A stretch of 64,000 nt of DNA from Thiomicrorhabdus sp. Kp2 (GTDB taxonomy: Bacteria; Pseudomonadota; Gammaproteobacteria; Thiomicrospirales; Thiomicrospiraceae): NCBI RefSeq assembly GCF_000478585.1, contig NZ_ARWI01000001.1, positions 868,001 through 932,000 on the forward strand, written 5' to 3'. The notes beneath the pieces were generated by a model, which was given only the letters and a program-made list of their open reading frames with translations, made no database searches and had not been told where the DNA came from. Positions 63,498 through 64,000 of the stretch are shown here, in pieces (within the stretch, counting starts at the first letter, position 1; every line of letters starts with the position of its first letter). A program made the position numbers and the translations under genes.

Positions 63498-64000
63498 TAA
63501 TTGGTACCCAATCTTTCGCGTTGATAACTGCCATCTTGCACATGCTGACACCATTCTTTGTTATCTAAGTACCATTGCACCGTTTTTCTGATGCCTGATT
63601 CGAAGGTTTCTTGAGGCGTCCAGTTCAGGTCTTGTTTGATTTTTGTAGCATCAATGGCATAACGCATGTCGTGGCCGGGTCTGTCTGCGACATAGGTAAT
63701 TTGTTGTTCGTATTTGCTGGCTTTGGGTTTGACTTCGTCGAGTATCGCGCAAATGGTTTTAACCACTTCTATGTTCTGTTTTTCGTTGTGTCCACCAATA
63801 TTGTAGGTTTCTCCAACCTTACCTTGGGTAGCGACAACAACTAATGCTCTTGCGTGATCTTCTACATAGAGCCAATCGCGGATTTGATTACCTTTTCCGT
63901 AGATGGGTAACGGTTTACCTTCTAGTGCATTTAAGATAACTAATGGAATCAGTTTTTCTGGAAAGTGAAACGGACCGTAGTTGTTTGAGCAATTAGTCAC
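63497..64000 (-). CDS. rfbB: dTDP-glucose 4,6-dehydratase, C-terminal part (gene continues past window end)
   Basis: Last 167 codons of RmlB, which makes dTDP-4-keto-6-deoxyglucose. The reading frame is open at the window edge, so the Rossmann N-terminus and catalytic Y-x-x-x-K lie outside. Visible hallmarks are [43 protein letters not shown] and D-R-P-G-H-D-x-R-Y-A-I-D. It suggests more dTDP-rhamnose genes (rfbA, rfbD) just beyond the window. Its stop overlaps the ddhD start. Confidence 0.96.
   Translation of the reverse strand: MTNCSNNYGPFHFPEKLIPLVILNALEGKPLPIYGKGNQIRDWLYVEDHARALVVVATQGKVGETYNIGGHNEKQNIEVVKTICAILDEVKPKASKYEQQITYVADRPGHDMRYAIDATKIKQDLNWTPQETFESGIRKTVQWYLDNKEWCQHVQDGSYQRERLGTN

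Overview
The window is 64 kb of a moderately AT-rich proteobacterial chromosome. Gene content and order (kdsC-lptCAB, queA-tgt-yajC-secD-secF, galU-pgi, lptF/lptG, pilT-pilU, an L,D-transpeptidase with a Cds6-like partner, periplasmic LigE beside ComEA) indicate a Gram-negative gammaproteobacterium. My best guess is the Thiomicrospira/Thiomicrorhabdus group, but that is inference; no rRNA or diagnostic metabolic gene is present.

Layout. 1-5.4 kb (+): end of a Ca2+/Na+ antiporter gene, kdsC, the lptC-lptA-lptB export operon, hpf and mgtE. 5.6-7.8 kb: an OmpA-like lipoprotein gene and a complete IS3-family element that sits exactly in the loop of a former bidirectional terminator. 7.8-17.6 kb (-): prfC, secF, secD, yajC, tgt, queA and a PAS-GGDEF-EAL gene. 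17.6-18.9 kb: tRNA-Leu and tRNA-Val (+), tRNA-Asn (-) and a 161-bp inverted-repeat element. 18.9-24.0 kb (+): galU, pgi, a UDP-glucose-dehydrogenase-like gene lacking the catalytic cysteine, and phosphomannomutase. 24.4-40.5 kb: lptG/lptF, pepA, holC, a short Wzz-like protein, pilT, pilU, an M14 peptidase, an L,D-transpeptidase pair, uvrB, aspC, a Uma2 nuclease, ligE and comEA. 40.7-43.45 kb: an array of palindromic repeats holding three near-identical GIY-YIG nuclease genes. 43.45-46.1 kb (+): a 5'-truncated O-antigen ligase and an initiating sugar-phosphate transferase. 46.2-64.0 kb (-): a large O-antigen/exopolysaccharide operon that continues beyond the window.

The polysaccharide genes form a coherent pathway. 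GalU and AlgC/ManB supply activated hexoses. ManC-Gmd-Rmd make GDP-D-rhamnose. RfbB starts a dTDP-sugar branch, with a predicted dTDP-L-rhamnose 4-epimerase further along. DdhD-DdhA-DdhB-DdhC plus an epimerase and a reductase predict a CDP-3,6-dideoxyhexose, possibly ascarylose. Four glycosyltransferases, an acyltransferase, Wzx, Wzy, Wzz and a WcaJ/WbaP-type initiator complete the set.

Main points to look at. (1) 408-bp units bounded by GTCAT...ATGAC hairpins each carry a GIY-YIG gene, and exactly 59-bp units consist of only the two ends: this looks like a nuclease-carrying repeat and its gene-less derivative. (2) The 10-base palindrome CCAGGCCTGG occurs 15 times, in genes and between them, and is missing from the O-antigen region. 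(3) An Ugd-like pseudoenzyme candidate lies in the galU-pgi operon. (4) The IS3 element split a terminator at its loop. (5) The O-antigen ligase gene is cut off at the edge of the repeat array.
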